From Haemaphysalis longicornis (Eukaryota > Arthropoda > Arachnida > Ixodida > Ixodidae): DNA of 64,000 bases. Location: contig CM023448.1 in NCBI GenBank assembly GCA_013339765.2, forward strand, positions 193,976,409 through 194,040,408, written 5' to 3'. Position numbers and translations under genes: made by a program. The notes under the pieces are model-generated. The model saw nothing but the letters and a program-made list of their open reading frames with translations, was not told where the DNA came from and made no database searches. Of the stretch, positions 14,001 to 25,299 are shown piece by piece (the stretch's first letter is position 1; the number at the start of each line of letters is the position of its first letter).

Positions 14001-17000
14001 TGAGACCACAGCTGTTTATTAAGAGTTAGCAGGGACCATATTCTCGACTTCGCGAATTTTTTGCGAATTCGCTATGTTATTTTATGTAAACTATCGGCGA
14101 CGAACTCACCTAGAGACCTGACCAAACGCCGTGTAATGTGACCCTTAGCTTACAAAAATCAGCGCCAAGGGGCCTTTTTTTTTGCGAGAGATTGCCCTAC
14201 GGCATAAAAGTTCTTACAGGTACGGGGCTGCACACATTTAGCGCACAAAAGCGAGAAGCGACCGATGCTGGGGGCCCCATATCCAGCGCTGGAGATCTGG
14301 AAGAGACCCAGACCTAGTCTGGAGCCCTGTGCCTCGGCAGTGTTGCATACGTGCGCTGCGAAGTGTTGGACAGGTGCAAACAGATGGTTCGTGTTATCTT
14401 CTGGCGCAGGGACTGTACAAACGAAACGCGTCGCCTGATATTTTATAGCTATACTGGTGTCGTCGGCTCACTTATTCCTCATGCTAGAAGGCAGACAGCG
14501 CGGTAAAACCGTCACTTTGCCTTTTTTTTTTAATTCCCACCATTTTTGTTCACGTGACCCGGAAACTTAGTCGAAGTGTCGGCGGATGCAGTGCGTTGAG
14601 TCCTTCGCACTCAAAATTGTTATTTCTTTGGCTAGGGAACATAAACAGCACCTTGTGTTAAGCGGCGGCTGCTAAAAATTCACGAAGAATTGACGGCGCC
14701 AGAGGCTCATAAAAGTTTTCCGGATGTTTTGGGAAATGGCAACGAAAATGGCCTAATCCCATGCGACATATCCGCAAACAAAAGTTGCTAACACATGCGA
14801 CGTAAGCTTTATCGGCAAATATTTGAAATGTCACGGCGTTGCAGCCAGTGGTAAACAGAGCAGGCCTTTAGGTGTCACGCACGCGGTATTCTTGAGGAAA
14901 AGCAACTGAAAAGTAAATCGTTCTTTTCGCAAAAAAAAAAAAGTTTCATGTTTTTTTTTAAAAGGAGCAATAAAAACGTATACAGCACCATGATGGGGTA
15001 GTACATTCCCCTCAATTACAAAGAGCCCGGCCCACTGCATGCATCCATCCATTCATGCTTGCGCCATAAGGCTTGTATGTCACATAATCGAAAACCAGAA
15101 AAAAAGATCGCAAAGTTACGATCTTATTCATTACCGCGCTGATCTAGTTCGAACTTCAAGAGCAAGGGAATCGGTGACAACAGTATGGTTTTCTGTTATC
15201 AGGCGAAGCGTTGCTTGGTCTACACCACATCACAGACCCGATAGTCACGGCATGAACTGCGTGCTCTGTAGTAGTAGCAGTGATAATGAAAATAGAATTT
15301 GCAAGTTAACATTAACACAGAGAGCTAAATCATGTCATCAAAATTGACAAAAAGAAATACTTAAGCAATAAAATTAAAGCAGTTTCACTGAACGTGAAAA
15401 CAGTCAGGTGCGCAGCAGGGGTTCCCCAAGTGCCACACTCTCTTCGCTAGTTTCAGTATGAGCCTGGTGTTGATACGGAATTAGTCAAAAGGGAGCGCCC
15501 AAGCACCTGAAAAATCCTATAGAGACACTGGATTGAGTTTTCGTTAAGCTGGGGTAATTCATGCTTTATTCATAACTTTTTTGCTTATTTTATATTGTTC
15601 TGTACTTATTTGCGGGCTGACAACGGTAGCCTCCGCGGCAACAGCGCAGTGCAAAGACCGCCCCCCCCCCCCCCCCCCCAACCAGCACTTTGCGTATGAG
15701 CAAAGTGTACCTGTGTAGCGCAGCGGGGTTGACATCCGCTTCCCAACGCGCGGCACCCAAGTACGCCCCCGACCGGGGGAAGCGGGGATCTTTTCGAGGC
15801 CTCTGTTTGGGTGCGTGACGCTGCGTGACTGCGGTGGTTGCGACATGCCGGACCACTAAGGTGCTCCGCACTTAAAAAAAAGCATTGTGTGACGTCCTTT
15901 AGTTCACCACGTCTTTCGCTCGAATTTGGGCCGACGTTGCAAGACCGTTTTATGCAATAACATAAATTTCAATGAAAAATGCGTTTATTTCGTTTTCTTT
16001 ACTGTGATACTTATTTTTTGAATGTGAAATTTTTTGCGCTATATCCGGAAGCTTCGTGGCGATTTTTGTAAGGGAAGCATCGACGAAGCATCGACGCGCT
16101 CAGTCGATGGCTCATTGGTGAAGGCAGCGTGCTTGATGAGCCTGAGCACGCGGATTTGATCGCAGCCGTGGCGGCCGTTTTTATGATGAAGGTGAAAAGT
16201 GAAAACGCCCGGTCAAAACTAACACCAGAGTCCTTGGAAGGAGTCAGCTGATACGGAGCCATCCGCTTGGCGCGTCTCATAGCCCAGGTGTATACCTCGG
16301 TGCGTAAAACCCGCAAAATTTGGATTCTGAATGTCAAATTAAAGGCGTTTCGGTCAGACCTTTCGCGTGAATTCGCCCGTCACCGATGGGTGACGTAAAA
16401 CACGAAGCGTTCACTCAAAATTCATGAAGTCGAAAATAGGTCCCCAGATTTAGGAGTGGCCTAGTTGCAACCTAGTGCTATTTAAGGGTGCAGAGCGCTA
16501 AGGTGAAATCGGCGACTTAGTGTCAGTTCCGTTCCCTATCGCCGGTGCTAATATTTTTTGCCTGACCGGCCTTTCGGTGAAAGCACTGTCACGCGTCCTT
16601 TGTCGAATGTTTCAGTGAGGAACAGGGGCTGCAGATAAAGAGAGAGTGGAATCACCTACCTGTTTAGTACAAGCATTAAAACTCGCTGGTCTAGCCGTGC
16701 AAAGAATGCAACAGCCACATCATGAATGCCTGCCGTGCGATATTGCACTAATTGCTTTGATGACACCCTTCTCGTTAAGCTACGCCTAACGTCTATAGAT
16801 TATGGAATACAATGGCATGTTCCCTTTGAATGAGCGAACAGTTCCTTTGCAAAACGAGCTCTCGAAAACAATATTGACGCTTTGTTCCTTTTCCTTGTGG
16901 TATGCAGCAAAAGGGACCCGCCATGTTTTCCAAGCTAGCGCACAAGGTAAGTAACTTATGGCTTGTTAAATACACGGCTTTGTGGGTGTTCTTTAAGCTG

Positions 17001-20000
17001 TTAAGGATAAACAATAAAATATTGAACTTGGTATAAAGTAGGGGGGTGCGCTTATGCGAAATTTCTGATTGGACGAATTGAATTACCTTCTATTCGATTT
17101 GGTGAACTGTTCGAGCAGCGAATATTGAGAACCATTCCATATGAAAATATTTTTTAAATATTCAGTATGACATGACGCATTCATTTTATTGAACAATTAC
17201 CTCCGTTCACTTGGGTTGCGAAACGCATGCATTTTTCGTTTGCCTCAGATGCTAGCGATCTAGTTCCTAGCACGGTCGGCCTTTCACATTCATATGATCT
17301 ATTTTGTGGCATTCTTTGTTTTAACGTGTGCTTGCTACTATGACGTTTTGTATCTACAGTTTGTGAGGCCAAAAAAGCTAGCACATTCTCAAAGTCGCTG
17401 CTAATTACCGTTATTGACAACTCCCAGTAACAATGGAGCTTTCCCTAACTTTTTTGCTCTTCAAGCTATTGTAGCTTATTGAACCAGCTGTATGATTTTT
17501 GACTCATTAATTTATGCCACCGTTGTTTTCTCAGTGGTATGTTCAAGAAGAGCCCATGTGCTGGTGTAGTTGAAATGGTCGAGATCGTAGGTAGTGAAGT
17601 CTTATTTAGCGTTACATCCTGGGAAGCTATGAAATAACACAGTGCAATATCGAATATTTCACATGTGATGTTGTAAGGACCGTTTAAGAAACATCGGCAG
17701 ATATAAAATGAACATTTATAAAAAAACGTGTTATTCATAAACTCACTCGCCGCGGTGGCTGAGTGTCTAAGGGGTTGTGCTTATGGTGCTTATGGAGGCC
17801 TTCTTCTGATGGAAGCGAAAAGCGAAACGTCCCGTGTGTCGAGATTTCGGCGCACGTTAAGTCTCCATGTAGTCAAAATCCGTAGCCCTCCACTACGGCG
17901 TGCGCGGCATAGCCTGGATGTAGCTTCGGTGTGCAAGATCTCCAAAATTCGAATTTTTATTCATAAATAGGTGATGCCAATAAATGGGCTTTTAAAGGTA
18001 TGCTACTATTCTTTATAATAGGCTTAAATCATCATATTCGAAGTATTCGATATTAGATTAGGTTCTTTCACTGTTTGATTTGTATTGGATTAGGTAGCGA
18101 GGCTGCTTTGTTCGTATTCGTTAGGGTTTTGGAAAATCACTATTTCCACGTCCTTAATACAAAACGATTAGTGTTCGAGGTTCAAACAATATGTTGCGAA
18201 CCATTTACCACGTGTTCGCTTGTCTTGAATTTCCACGTCCGTGTGATGGCGGCGCAGATTATCTATATCTCACTGCTGCTTCAGATTGTGCACATTTGTG
18301 CTAATAGTGACTCGTTTGTATGGAAGGTGTCCGGAGAACGATGTGCTGATGCATGCTTGCCTAGCAGTTGCTTTAGTGAATAGAGAGAAAAAACCTTGTG
18401 ACCATCTTTTTTTTCACAGCTACCATGTGAGCTTGACGCCTACATGCTGCTCAAAATTTTGCGAGCCATCTCCAGAAGTAAGTGACTCGAAATACTATAT
18501 ACTTCAAATTCATCGATAATGCTTGTCTTGCTTATTACAACTTCGCATTTTGGATTCTCCCCGATAAAGTATAAGCGATCGTACACGCAGGTGGAAGGTG
18601 GCGTAACTGTGCCCCAAAATTGTGTGCAAGGACTGTCAAAAATGCCTTTCAAATACGGATATTCTGGCTGTTTGTAGTTATCCATGACGGCAGACTAATC
18701 TTAGCTGTGTCCAGCTCTTTAAAACGTTGGTGCTAAAAGATGTCACCCTTAGGCGCAAATAGAGGCATAGAACCCTTTGAGAGGTGTTCAGCGCAGTAGG
18801 TTTATTTATTTATTAATAAAACGTTTATGTAGGAGATGTGGATACGGATAATATTGTAGCCTTTTGCTTTGCGTGTGTGATAATTGTTGCGGCATAAATA
18901 TTTCTCTTCAAATGAGATATGACTGGAAACTAATAATAGAAGTAGTCAAAACAAGAGCGACTGCCTGATGTTTCTGTGCGATAAAGATATCTTCTTGTGG
19001 GGGAAATGGCGGGGGACAAAGCGCTGAAGAGGGGTAAGTTTCGCTTCCCCGCAATTCTGCATTTCTTATATGTAAATTTTCAAAATTACACTCGAAATGC
19101 TCTCTAGTAATTCATGGCGCTTTATTATCCAGCTCTAAGCCGCTACTGTTTCTTTCAAGCTCGCCTGTGCCAAAGAGCTGCCCACGCTTATTCCGCGCAG
19201 AAAACCTGTGTCTTTCAGATACGCAGCTTCTGTTGGAGAAGCCGACTCTGGAGCTGTGCCGACACCTCGTGATGCTCAAGGATGTATCCTTTTGCGAAGG
19301 ACGCTGAGTTGGTTGAATACAGTTGTGAAAGAAGTTGCACAGGCAGTACTGGAGTTGTATTTGCGAGTTCCCAAAGCTCTAGCCAGGAGGGGCCTCAAGC
19401 GATCGCAGAACGCTAGAGATTACGACTCACCGCAGCTTCTCGGTGTGCAGGAAGTGGGAATTTCCTAGCGGTACAGTAAATTGTTCTAGCTAGAGGTAGT
19501 GAAGAGCGACAGAAATGCGAGTTAATCTAGACTTTAGGATAAGCGAAATACCGAAATAATTAACATAGATATCGCGCAGTCTAAAGGTTTAACACGTCCC
19601 GGATAGGATCTGCTGCAGCGCCTGTTTCGCTTAGTTTAAGTAACGAGACGAACCTTCTTGCATTACCGTGCGCAAACAAAGGAACAGACCACAACAAATG
19701 GCCAAGAAATGCGGACACGAAACAAGATGGCTAAGGCAGGAAGCAAGACGACACAAAAGGGATGTGAAGTTACAGCGCCGACATTGTGGCGGTGCACTTT
19801 TACGACGGATAGTTAGTTGAGCTTTGGCGGCCATGGGATTATGGAGCGGATTTTTCTGCCGTGCAATTTTACGACGGACGTTTAATTGCGATTTTAGTAG
19901 TGATAATAGGCTGCGATTTGTTACCTATAAAGAGTTGCGATCTTGTGAGCGCTGATCAGCAGTGATTTTACGACCGAAGGTCACAGAGGGCACAAGCAGA

Positions 20001-23000
20001 GCCGAGCGCGTTTTGGAACGCACGAACTGTAAACTCTTTTATGGCACCTCTGGTTTCCACACGCGCACGGCGGCGCTCTCGAGCTTCAGAACTTTCATGT
20101 GCACGCACCACTGGTTGTGCACGCACGCACTGTTAATCTGTTCTCGCACATTTGTCGACGCTTTTCTCGGCCGCGAAAACGTCTTCGTTTCCGGTACGCC
20201 TCTTCTTGTCCGGGCGTCTTCTTCGGTCTCCCATGTTTTGTTAGAAGTTAGAGCACGAAAAAACCCGCGGCGCAGTTTCAGTGCAGGGTTAGGTGAGCGA
20301 GCACGCGCCACCGCTACCGCGATTGTGCCTCCTGGAGGAGAGCGTGTGAGTGTCACGTGACCGAACAGCTCTTGCCGCAGCAGCTCTGGTGGGGGGTGGA
20401 TAAAGGGCATGCTTTCGAGCTCTATTCGGAGGCGAAGCAGCGCTGAGTTTTAGGTTACACCATCGCGATCACGGTGAATGATGGCTTTACAGCTGCGCTG
20501 TAAAATGAATCGGAAGGACATAGGAACAACCAAGATAGACACCAATATGACACGCACTCAGAAATGCAGGGAGCAAAACAACAAATCCTATAAAATTGCC
20601 TCTACTTCAGACTCGCTATACCTCTGAATTTGTACCTACCTCGTATTGTATATCTTATTATTCATGAACATCTGATAGCTTTGTATTTAAAATATGGCCA
20701 CAATTGTCATTCAGAAGAGCCTGTGGTTGCATACTGGACTGGGGCAGTATTTGAAATATGTTCTTTGTAAGCATTCCGGACTACTGTCCATACTCCCATG
20801 CTTTGGCTGCTCAAGCCTTTTGACTCACCTTGTGCTAGCAAGAAGGTGAAGTTTTTTATGCTGCTTTTCGATCGTCACGGGCATCCTCTGCTTCACTTAT
20901 TTCCGCTTACAAAATTATACTTTGAGTGAATTTTAAATACTTAGAATAGCTGAGCGAATGTAACTATCTAGCTAAGTGATTCTAAGCTATTCGAAGCTAA
21001 ACGCGCATATATATGTATCGCAGCTATAAAGTCCATTACTGTTGGTAGCAGATACTGTGACGTCACGGTCACTAGTTATAGGTGTGCCTGTGGGTGATGC
21101 TGCAGCGCCTACTTAGGCTTGTGGCGAAGAACAAGAATCCCTGTTCTACTGTATTTCTTTAACTTCGGCCCAGCCCATCATAAACGGCAAGATCAGCATC
21201 AAGGATGTGCCAGTGATACTGGGAATGCTGCACTTTTGGCGGGTACGTGACATTCAGCGCACTATCACATTCACTTGCAAATACAGCAGATTTTGACATT
21301 TTCTCGCGCTTTTTTTCCTGTCCAGAGTGTCTTCGTAAAGTTTGACCGACCGCACAAAGGGCGAACGAGTAGCTTCAATCTGAGACCCCTCTTGTGGGAG
21401 GCAGGTAAGGAACACAACGTAGAAGCTTCGGGTTTTGAACCCAGTCTTGCACTGCTTTACTTTTTTTTGTGTCTGTCTCATCTATTGTTCCTCAGACGTG
21501 TTTTTTTTTTTTCACTTTGATGGCTTCGTCGCTAAGGCGTTATGCTGCTAAACACGAGGAAGGGAGTTTTATTCTTGGCCGCCGCTGGTGTTCTTCCGGT
21601 GGAGACAAGAAACAAAAACCATTTTGTGTGCGAGGCTTTAGTGCACGTTGCAGGTCTACAGCTGGAATATAATTAATTCGTAACTCCATTTACGGCGTAC
21701 CTTATAGCCCAGGTGAGCTTCGGCACATAAAACGGCAATTCGAATCTGAATACACGCAATTATGTGTAAGCCAGCAGCAAAACTGCTGGAAAGGACTGAC
21801 GTCACATGATTGGTATTCTCACCACGCACCGGTTCGTTTAGTTCTTTAGTGATATAAGGTATACGCAACACAGCAATAGCGTGGTAAGCGCCAAAGCTGC
21901 TCGCGATCATTTGGCGCGCCGCACAAGCGCAAAATGGGGTGTTTCAGAGCTCCCCAATAGCAGGCAACGAAATTTCGACTTTAGAATGAATGCAGCGGCA
22001 CCTCGTTCTCAGCAATCTCCATTCTACGTGCTGAAAAAAAGAGGGTGTGTGGGATGCTTCTGAGGGCTTGGCAGGAATATACAAGAATCAGGAAGACGCT
22101 GTAGCCGCAGTACGAACAAGGCCTACGGACCACGCGCAGTGGCACCGCTCGGGTCCTATGAATGGCGCTTGGCAATCAATAGGGAATACCTAAACGGGGA
22201 CTTAAGGCCGTATTCTGAGCCCCTCCTCCACTCCATTTGCTCCCCTCCACTCGTCTGAGGGGAGGATTCCGCAATTCTTGTGCATGGGGAAATCGATTTC
22301 AAGGATCTCCTCCACTGGAGGCTCGAGAGGAGGAAGGATTCAGAATACCAGGGTGACAGTGTCTGCGTGTTAAGCGTGCATATGGACTTGGCCGCCGGGA
22401 CGAGTGCCTGCATGCGGGGTAGCCTGCTCGATTAGATTTACTCAGGTCACCCTATAGGGACGTATGGATCCACGCCGCGTGCTTTCCCCATATGAAGAGG
22501 CGATATGCGACAACTACACCGGACGTTGATTACGCGGGGCGGTGTACCTCACTCCATACAAGTAAAGAACCACTATAGAGGGGCTTTACACCAAGATGTC
22601 TAAAGCGACGCGAAGCGGCACGATCCAACAACACACTGCTCGTCCGAAGTCGCCCGAAGCACCGGGAAGTTGGTCCCAAATGACGCCAAGAGACACGTCC
22701 CGGACCGCTCTACCCCGCCTTTTTGTTTCCAGAGCGTAGATGCCGTTCGACGGTTGAAAAGTGTGCGTCTACACCGTAATGAATTGAGTGTTTTTCCACA
22801 GCGCCGAGTAGCTGCACGTCAAGAGTTATGATTTTTCATCCTCAATCGACAGCAATAAGAGCTGCGGGCAATAGGTAATGTGCGTGGCTGACATCTCGCT
22901 TCAACTGCGTGCTCAGATGTCACACGCGGTTTGTTCGTAGGTGTCAATAGAACTGTCTGAGTTCGATACCGGCTCGTCTCGGGCGCTGCCGCGTTCTCGT

Positions 23001-24035
23001 GTACCAATATTTCGAAGCGCTGCGAGCGTGCTTTTACAGCTCTCACACCGGGCGTTCGCTGTCGTTCGCAGGAATCACGGTGAGCAACAAAGGTTCTGGA
23101 GTGCCTGGTCATCCGCTATACCAAAGACTGCACCATTACGGCGGAGGCATTCATCGGAGCTCTAGTCAAGCTGTACCTGGCCCACGGTAAGCGACGATCC
23201 GCGCCCAGCCGCGGCCGCTCGGGTACCAACTGCTCTGCCCCTTCTCGCTCACAGACAGGTACAGCCAAGTGGAGAAGAAGCTCAAGGAGAACACCATCTC
23301 TCTCGAAGAGGTGAGCTCTCCATCGCCTGTCACTTTGGCGCATTTTATTTCTGCCCAGATAACGGACTCGTACTTAACTTCGAAAGAGGAACCCCCCCCC
23401 CCCCCCCAGTGCTAAACAAAGTTCATTACGATTACAGCTGATGTCGCCCCTACACCTGCACCATTTTTTATTCATTGGTCGCACGAGCGACACTCTGAGA
23501 AACGAGACGCTATAGCTGCACAAGCGGCTTCGGCGTTTTGCCGATGTCACCACAAACCTTGCACGGAGGTCACAAGCTGTTCGAATCTCCTTTTCGTACG
23601 CTGTTCTGCTTTGTACATTATCCTGCTTGACATACCACTCCCCACACCTTTACGCCTTACGCAAGCTCCGGGGTATTAACAGCAATAATAACAAACAAAA
23701 AAGCCTGCATGGCCGAAACTGCGCACCAGCGGGTTTAGTAAAAAAATTCAGTTACTTTCGATTCATAAATTGAGCTCAATTATTTTTCAGCTAACTCTAC
23801 AAGCACCAAAGAGTAGACGTATGCAACCTGAATAGTACCGGCTAAAATCCAGGGCTCCTTTATTGAAACCTTTCAGGTTTCAGATACTTCGTTTACAGCC
23901 AGACAGAAATAAGAGGAAAATGAAATTACCCGAACTCATACTAACATCTAGTTTACAAGTGCCCAGTTATCACTTATGTGCTGTTCCCCTTTTTAATGCA
24001 TTGCGCAGATGATCCTGATGACAGTGTATTCCTGA
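10871..24035 (+). CDS. Calpain-family gene, 3' part (10 exons; gene-level entry)
   Basis: Ten short exons on the + strand chain in frame, apart from one break, into the C-terminal half of a calpain (Ca-regulated cytosolic cysteine protease family). Exons: 10871-11076, 13799-13865, 16908-16946, 18420-18477, 19219-19283, 21174-21242, 21326-21404, 23072-23186, 23255-23310, 24009-24035. The first gives the end of the C2-like domain (LPAGDYIVLPCTSTPN, then LLRIFTDE, matching the family pattern LPxGxYVVxPST...RVF). The rest give a penta-EF-hand domain ending in MILMTVYS, as calpains end in W-L-x-x-T-M-Y. Phases agree at every junction (for example TG|G = Trp, A|AT = Asn, G|AC = Asp). The catalytic Cys/His/Asn domains are not visible and must lie upstream of the window. 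The calcium loops are degenerate, and exon 8 carries a one-base frame shift. Introns run from about 70 bp to 3 kb. Identification as calpain is firm; the subtype is unknown. Confidence 0.85.
12479..12772. repeat. Tandem duplication, 2 x 147 bp (calpain intron)
   Basis: 12479-12625 and 12626-12772 are nearly identical and of exactly equal length, each starting CACAGACACCTATTTGTG and ending GGGTATGTGCCATG. Only a few substitutions separate them, so the duplication is recent. Confidence 0.9.
13097..13262 (+). mobile_element. Ruka-like tRNA-derived SINE
   Basis: It opens CCGCCGCGGTGGTTCAGTGG (tRNA-like A-box region of the tick SINE Ruka), continues with CCCCAGGTGGTCAAAATTAT and ends near CTCCACTGCGGTGCG. 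The B-box region is damaged. Confidence 0.65.
13799..13865 (+). CDS. Calpain exon 2: linker between C2-like and PEF domains
   Basis: The acceptor is ccgccgcag ending at 13798; the donor GTGAGT is at 13866. After the G that completes Trp it reads EVNDDNLIYRSLSFTKNGTTGH and ends in phase 0. This is the acidic linker position in calpains. Its support comes from the phase match on both sides and good splice sites, because linkers are poorly conserved. Confidence 0.7.
15661..15679. repeat. Poly-C tract (19 C)
   Basis: An uninterrupted run of C. A similar run of 16 C is at 23392-23407. Both lie in calpain introns and are prone to length errors. Confidence 0.95.
16908..16946 (+). CDS. Calpain exon 3: 39-nt micro-exon opening EF-hand 1
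   Basis: A 39-nt exon lies between the acceptor gtatgcag (ending 16907) and the strong donor GTAAGT (16947). It reads QKGPAMFSKLAHK, phase 0 on both sides. The position and the F-x-x-L-A pattern fit the first helix of the PEF domain (family pattern F-R-x-L-F-x-x-L-A). Confidence 0.7.
17747..17965 (+). mobile_element. Ruka-like tRNA-derived SINE
   Basis: It starts CCGCGGTGGCTGAGTGTCTA and ends with the family 3' block (AGTCAAAATCCGTAGCCCTC, then CACTACGGCGTGCG). Lies in a calpain intron, sense orientation. Confidence 0.7.
18420..18477 (+). CDS. Calpain exon 4: EF-hand 1 second helix
   Basis: The acceptor follows a T-rich tract (ttttttttcacag, ending 18419); the donor GTAAGT is at 18478. It reads LPCELDAYMLLKILRAISR and ends with one base, phase 1. 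E-L-D-A-Y-x-L-x-x-I-L matches the family E-I-D/S-A-F-E-L-Q-x-I-L. The loop has lost most calcium ligands. Confidence 0.8.
19219..19283 (+). CDS. Calpain exon 5: start of EF-hand 2
   Basis: The acceptor is tgtctttcag ending at 19218. The first two bases complete Asn with exon 4, then it reads TQLLLEKPTLELCRHLVMLK and Asp. The family equivalent is the F-S-x-E-T-C-x-x-M-V-x-M-L-D helix. The donor is placed at GTATCC (19284), which is weak but is the only position that keeps phase 0 with the next exon. Confidence 0.8.
21174..21242 (+). CDS. Calpain exon 6: EF-hand 2 loop and helix
   Basis: The acceptor is tcggcccag ending at 21173; the donor GTACGT is at 21243. It codes 23 residues, beginning PIINGKISIKDVPVIL and ending MLHFWR. 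With Asp from exon 5 the loop is D-P-I-I-N-G-K-I-S-I-K-D. It keeps the Gly, the Ile and acidic ends, but position 3 is Ile and position 12 is Asp, so calcium binding is doubtful. Confidence 0.85.
21326..21404 (+). CDS. Calpain exon 7: EF-hand 3
   Basis: The intron before it is only 83 bp. The acceptor is ttcctgtccag ending at 21325; the donor GTAAGG is at 21405. It reads SVFVKFDRPHKGRTSSFNLR, then PLLWEA plus one base. It aligns with the family F-K-x-F-D-x-D-x-S-G-x-x-S-S-x-E-L-R. The loop keeps the first Asp and the Gly, but positions 3, 5 and 12 are Pro, Lys and Asn, so the classic ligands are lost. Confidence 0.88.
21520..21755 (+). mobile_element. Degenerate Ruka-like SINE
   Basis: A diverged copy: GGCTTCGTCGCTAAGGCGTT, a middle part with GCACGTTGCAGGTC, and an end with TTACGGCGTACCTTATAGCC and GGCACATAAAAC. 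Lies in a calpain intron. Confidence 0.5.
22206..22352. mobile_element. Palindromic MITE, copy 1
   Basis: It starts GGCCGTATTCTGAGCCCCTC and ends GGATTCAGAATACC, with internal complementary GAGGAG/CTCCTC tracts. An inverted copy is at 47805-47955. Confidence 0.6.
23072..23186 (+). CDS. Calpain exon 8: EF-hand 4, with one-base frame break
   Basis: The acceptor is gttcgcag ending at 23071 (cag at 23069-23071); the donor GTAAGC is at 23187. With the G from exon 7 the exon opens as GITVSNK. The family text then continues one base out of frame, from 23093, as VLECLVIRYTKD and on to LVKLYLAH. One extra base sits in the AAAGG at 23089-23093. Left as it is, the first frame reads on through GSGVPGHP and would end the protein early or alter it. 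The downstream frame has a TGA at 23081-23083, so the exon cannot be read in that frame from its acceptor. Either an assembly indel or a real lesion explains this. Confidence 0.8.
23255..23310 (+). CDS. Calpain exon 9: EF-hand 5
   Basis: The intron before it is 68 bp. The acceptor is gctcacag ending at 23254; the donor GTGAGC is at 23311. The first two bases complete Asp, then it reads RYSQVEKKLKENTISLEE in phase 0. This is the place of the dimerising fifth EF-hand; E-N-T-I-S-L matches the family G-T-I-x-L, while the acidic ligands are missing. Confidence 0.82.
24009..24035 (+). CDS. Calpain exon 10: C-terminus and stop
   Basis: The acceptor is gcattgcgcag ending at 24008. It reads MILMTVYS and stops at TGA 24033-24035. 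Calpains characteristically end W-L-x-L-T-M-Y-S/A, so the ending and the phase (0) both fit. Confidence 0.8.
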   Translation: MILMTVYS

Positions 24036-24264
24036 GGGCGTCGCGTTCAGGACAAAGCAAGATACCTCTGAGAAGATACCCGATGCTGCCGTGGTGCCGG
24101 GTTCCACGGACAGAATAATCGGCGCTGCAACCAGCAGAGATGGCTTTAAATGTGTAATATATGCTAATTTATTGAAACATTTATCAAGAACTTTTACCCT
24201 GCGTGTGTGCGTGTGTGTGCGTGTGTCTTTCCAAAGCGGCTTCCTTCTTTGTTTGTAACGGCAA

Positions 24265-24270
24265 AATAAA
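24265..24270 (+). terminator. Polyadenylation signal AATAAA, calpain 3' UTR
   Basis: AATAAA occurs about 230 bp after the calpain stop codon, a usual distance. A (GT)n tract at about 24,200-24,226 lies in the presumed 3' UTR. No transcript data are available to confirm use. Confidence 0.45.
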
Positions 24271-25299
24271 CGACTTCTCACACCAAGTATATTTCCAGCA
24301 GTGGTCTCCAGCTCCTCAATGAAAAATTCTCATGTATGATGAAAAGTATACGGGCTCAAAACATGAAGCCGTCGTCTATGTCACTGTGCTTCATGAATGG
24401 CGAAACAAGGTCACTGCCTTGACTTGTGATCTACTGACGTTCTTCAAGCGACTGGTACGTCCTGCCTGCATGCAGCGTTAGTGCGGGAGGGATGGGGGGC
24501 AATTTTTAATGCGAATCATTCAGCTGTAAACTCCTACCAACGCTATCGGTTTAGCTTCGTAAACAAAAGAAGGAGTACCATGCCTGCATGGATGAGCGGC
24601 AGTTACGCACTCCTTCACATTGACATCTAGTAAATGAAGCAAAGGGTTTCTTAAGAAAACACAGTGTCGTGCAGCAGCGTCGCCGATGCGCAATGAAGTT
24701 TTCCCAAAACAAAACCCGGTTTATTTACATGAATGAATATCAACGTTACGAGCATCCAGTATCCGAGAACAAACTCGGGTGAAAAATTTCACCATCTTCC
24801 CGTAGGGGAACCCTGAGTAGTATGTGAAGCAGCCATGGGGTCGACTAAAGTTCCCACTAGTTTTCAGTTCGATCGCGGCGTTGCGGGATGAGAATGAGGG
24901 GAGCGGAGCGCGCGCGCGCGTCATTTATACCGCGGAGCTAGTGGCGCCCCCAGCGGAGTATGCAGCGGCTACCGTCGCGTCTCTAACCCTAAGCTGCTTC
25001 GCATTATCGCGCGCGGAGCCGCAGGTGTTGCCATTCGTTGCGCAATCCCGGAGAGCATAGCAGCTTTGGAGAGGAGTGGAGGAATGCCGGAGAGGAGGGT
25101 AGCGTCGGAGAGGAGAGGAGGAATGCCTCGCATACTACTCAGGGTTCTCCTACGGGAAGATGACGACGGTGGTTGAACGCGAAGCTATCTCGTGATGGAT
25201 TCTTTGGTTGGCCAATCCATAGGGGCATCCTGCCACAATCACCGTCATCGGTGCCTGGCCAGGCATGCGCAGTGGGGGTGTGGTCAGTATTCAGTGGAC

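Noticed and set aside
24050..24180. Candidate terminal exon of MARVEL paralogue 2 (minus strand)
   Set aside because: An acceptor-like site exists, but the reading is not membrane-like and does not resemble exon 5 of paralogue 1.
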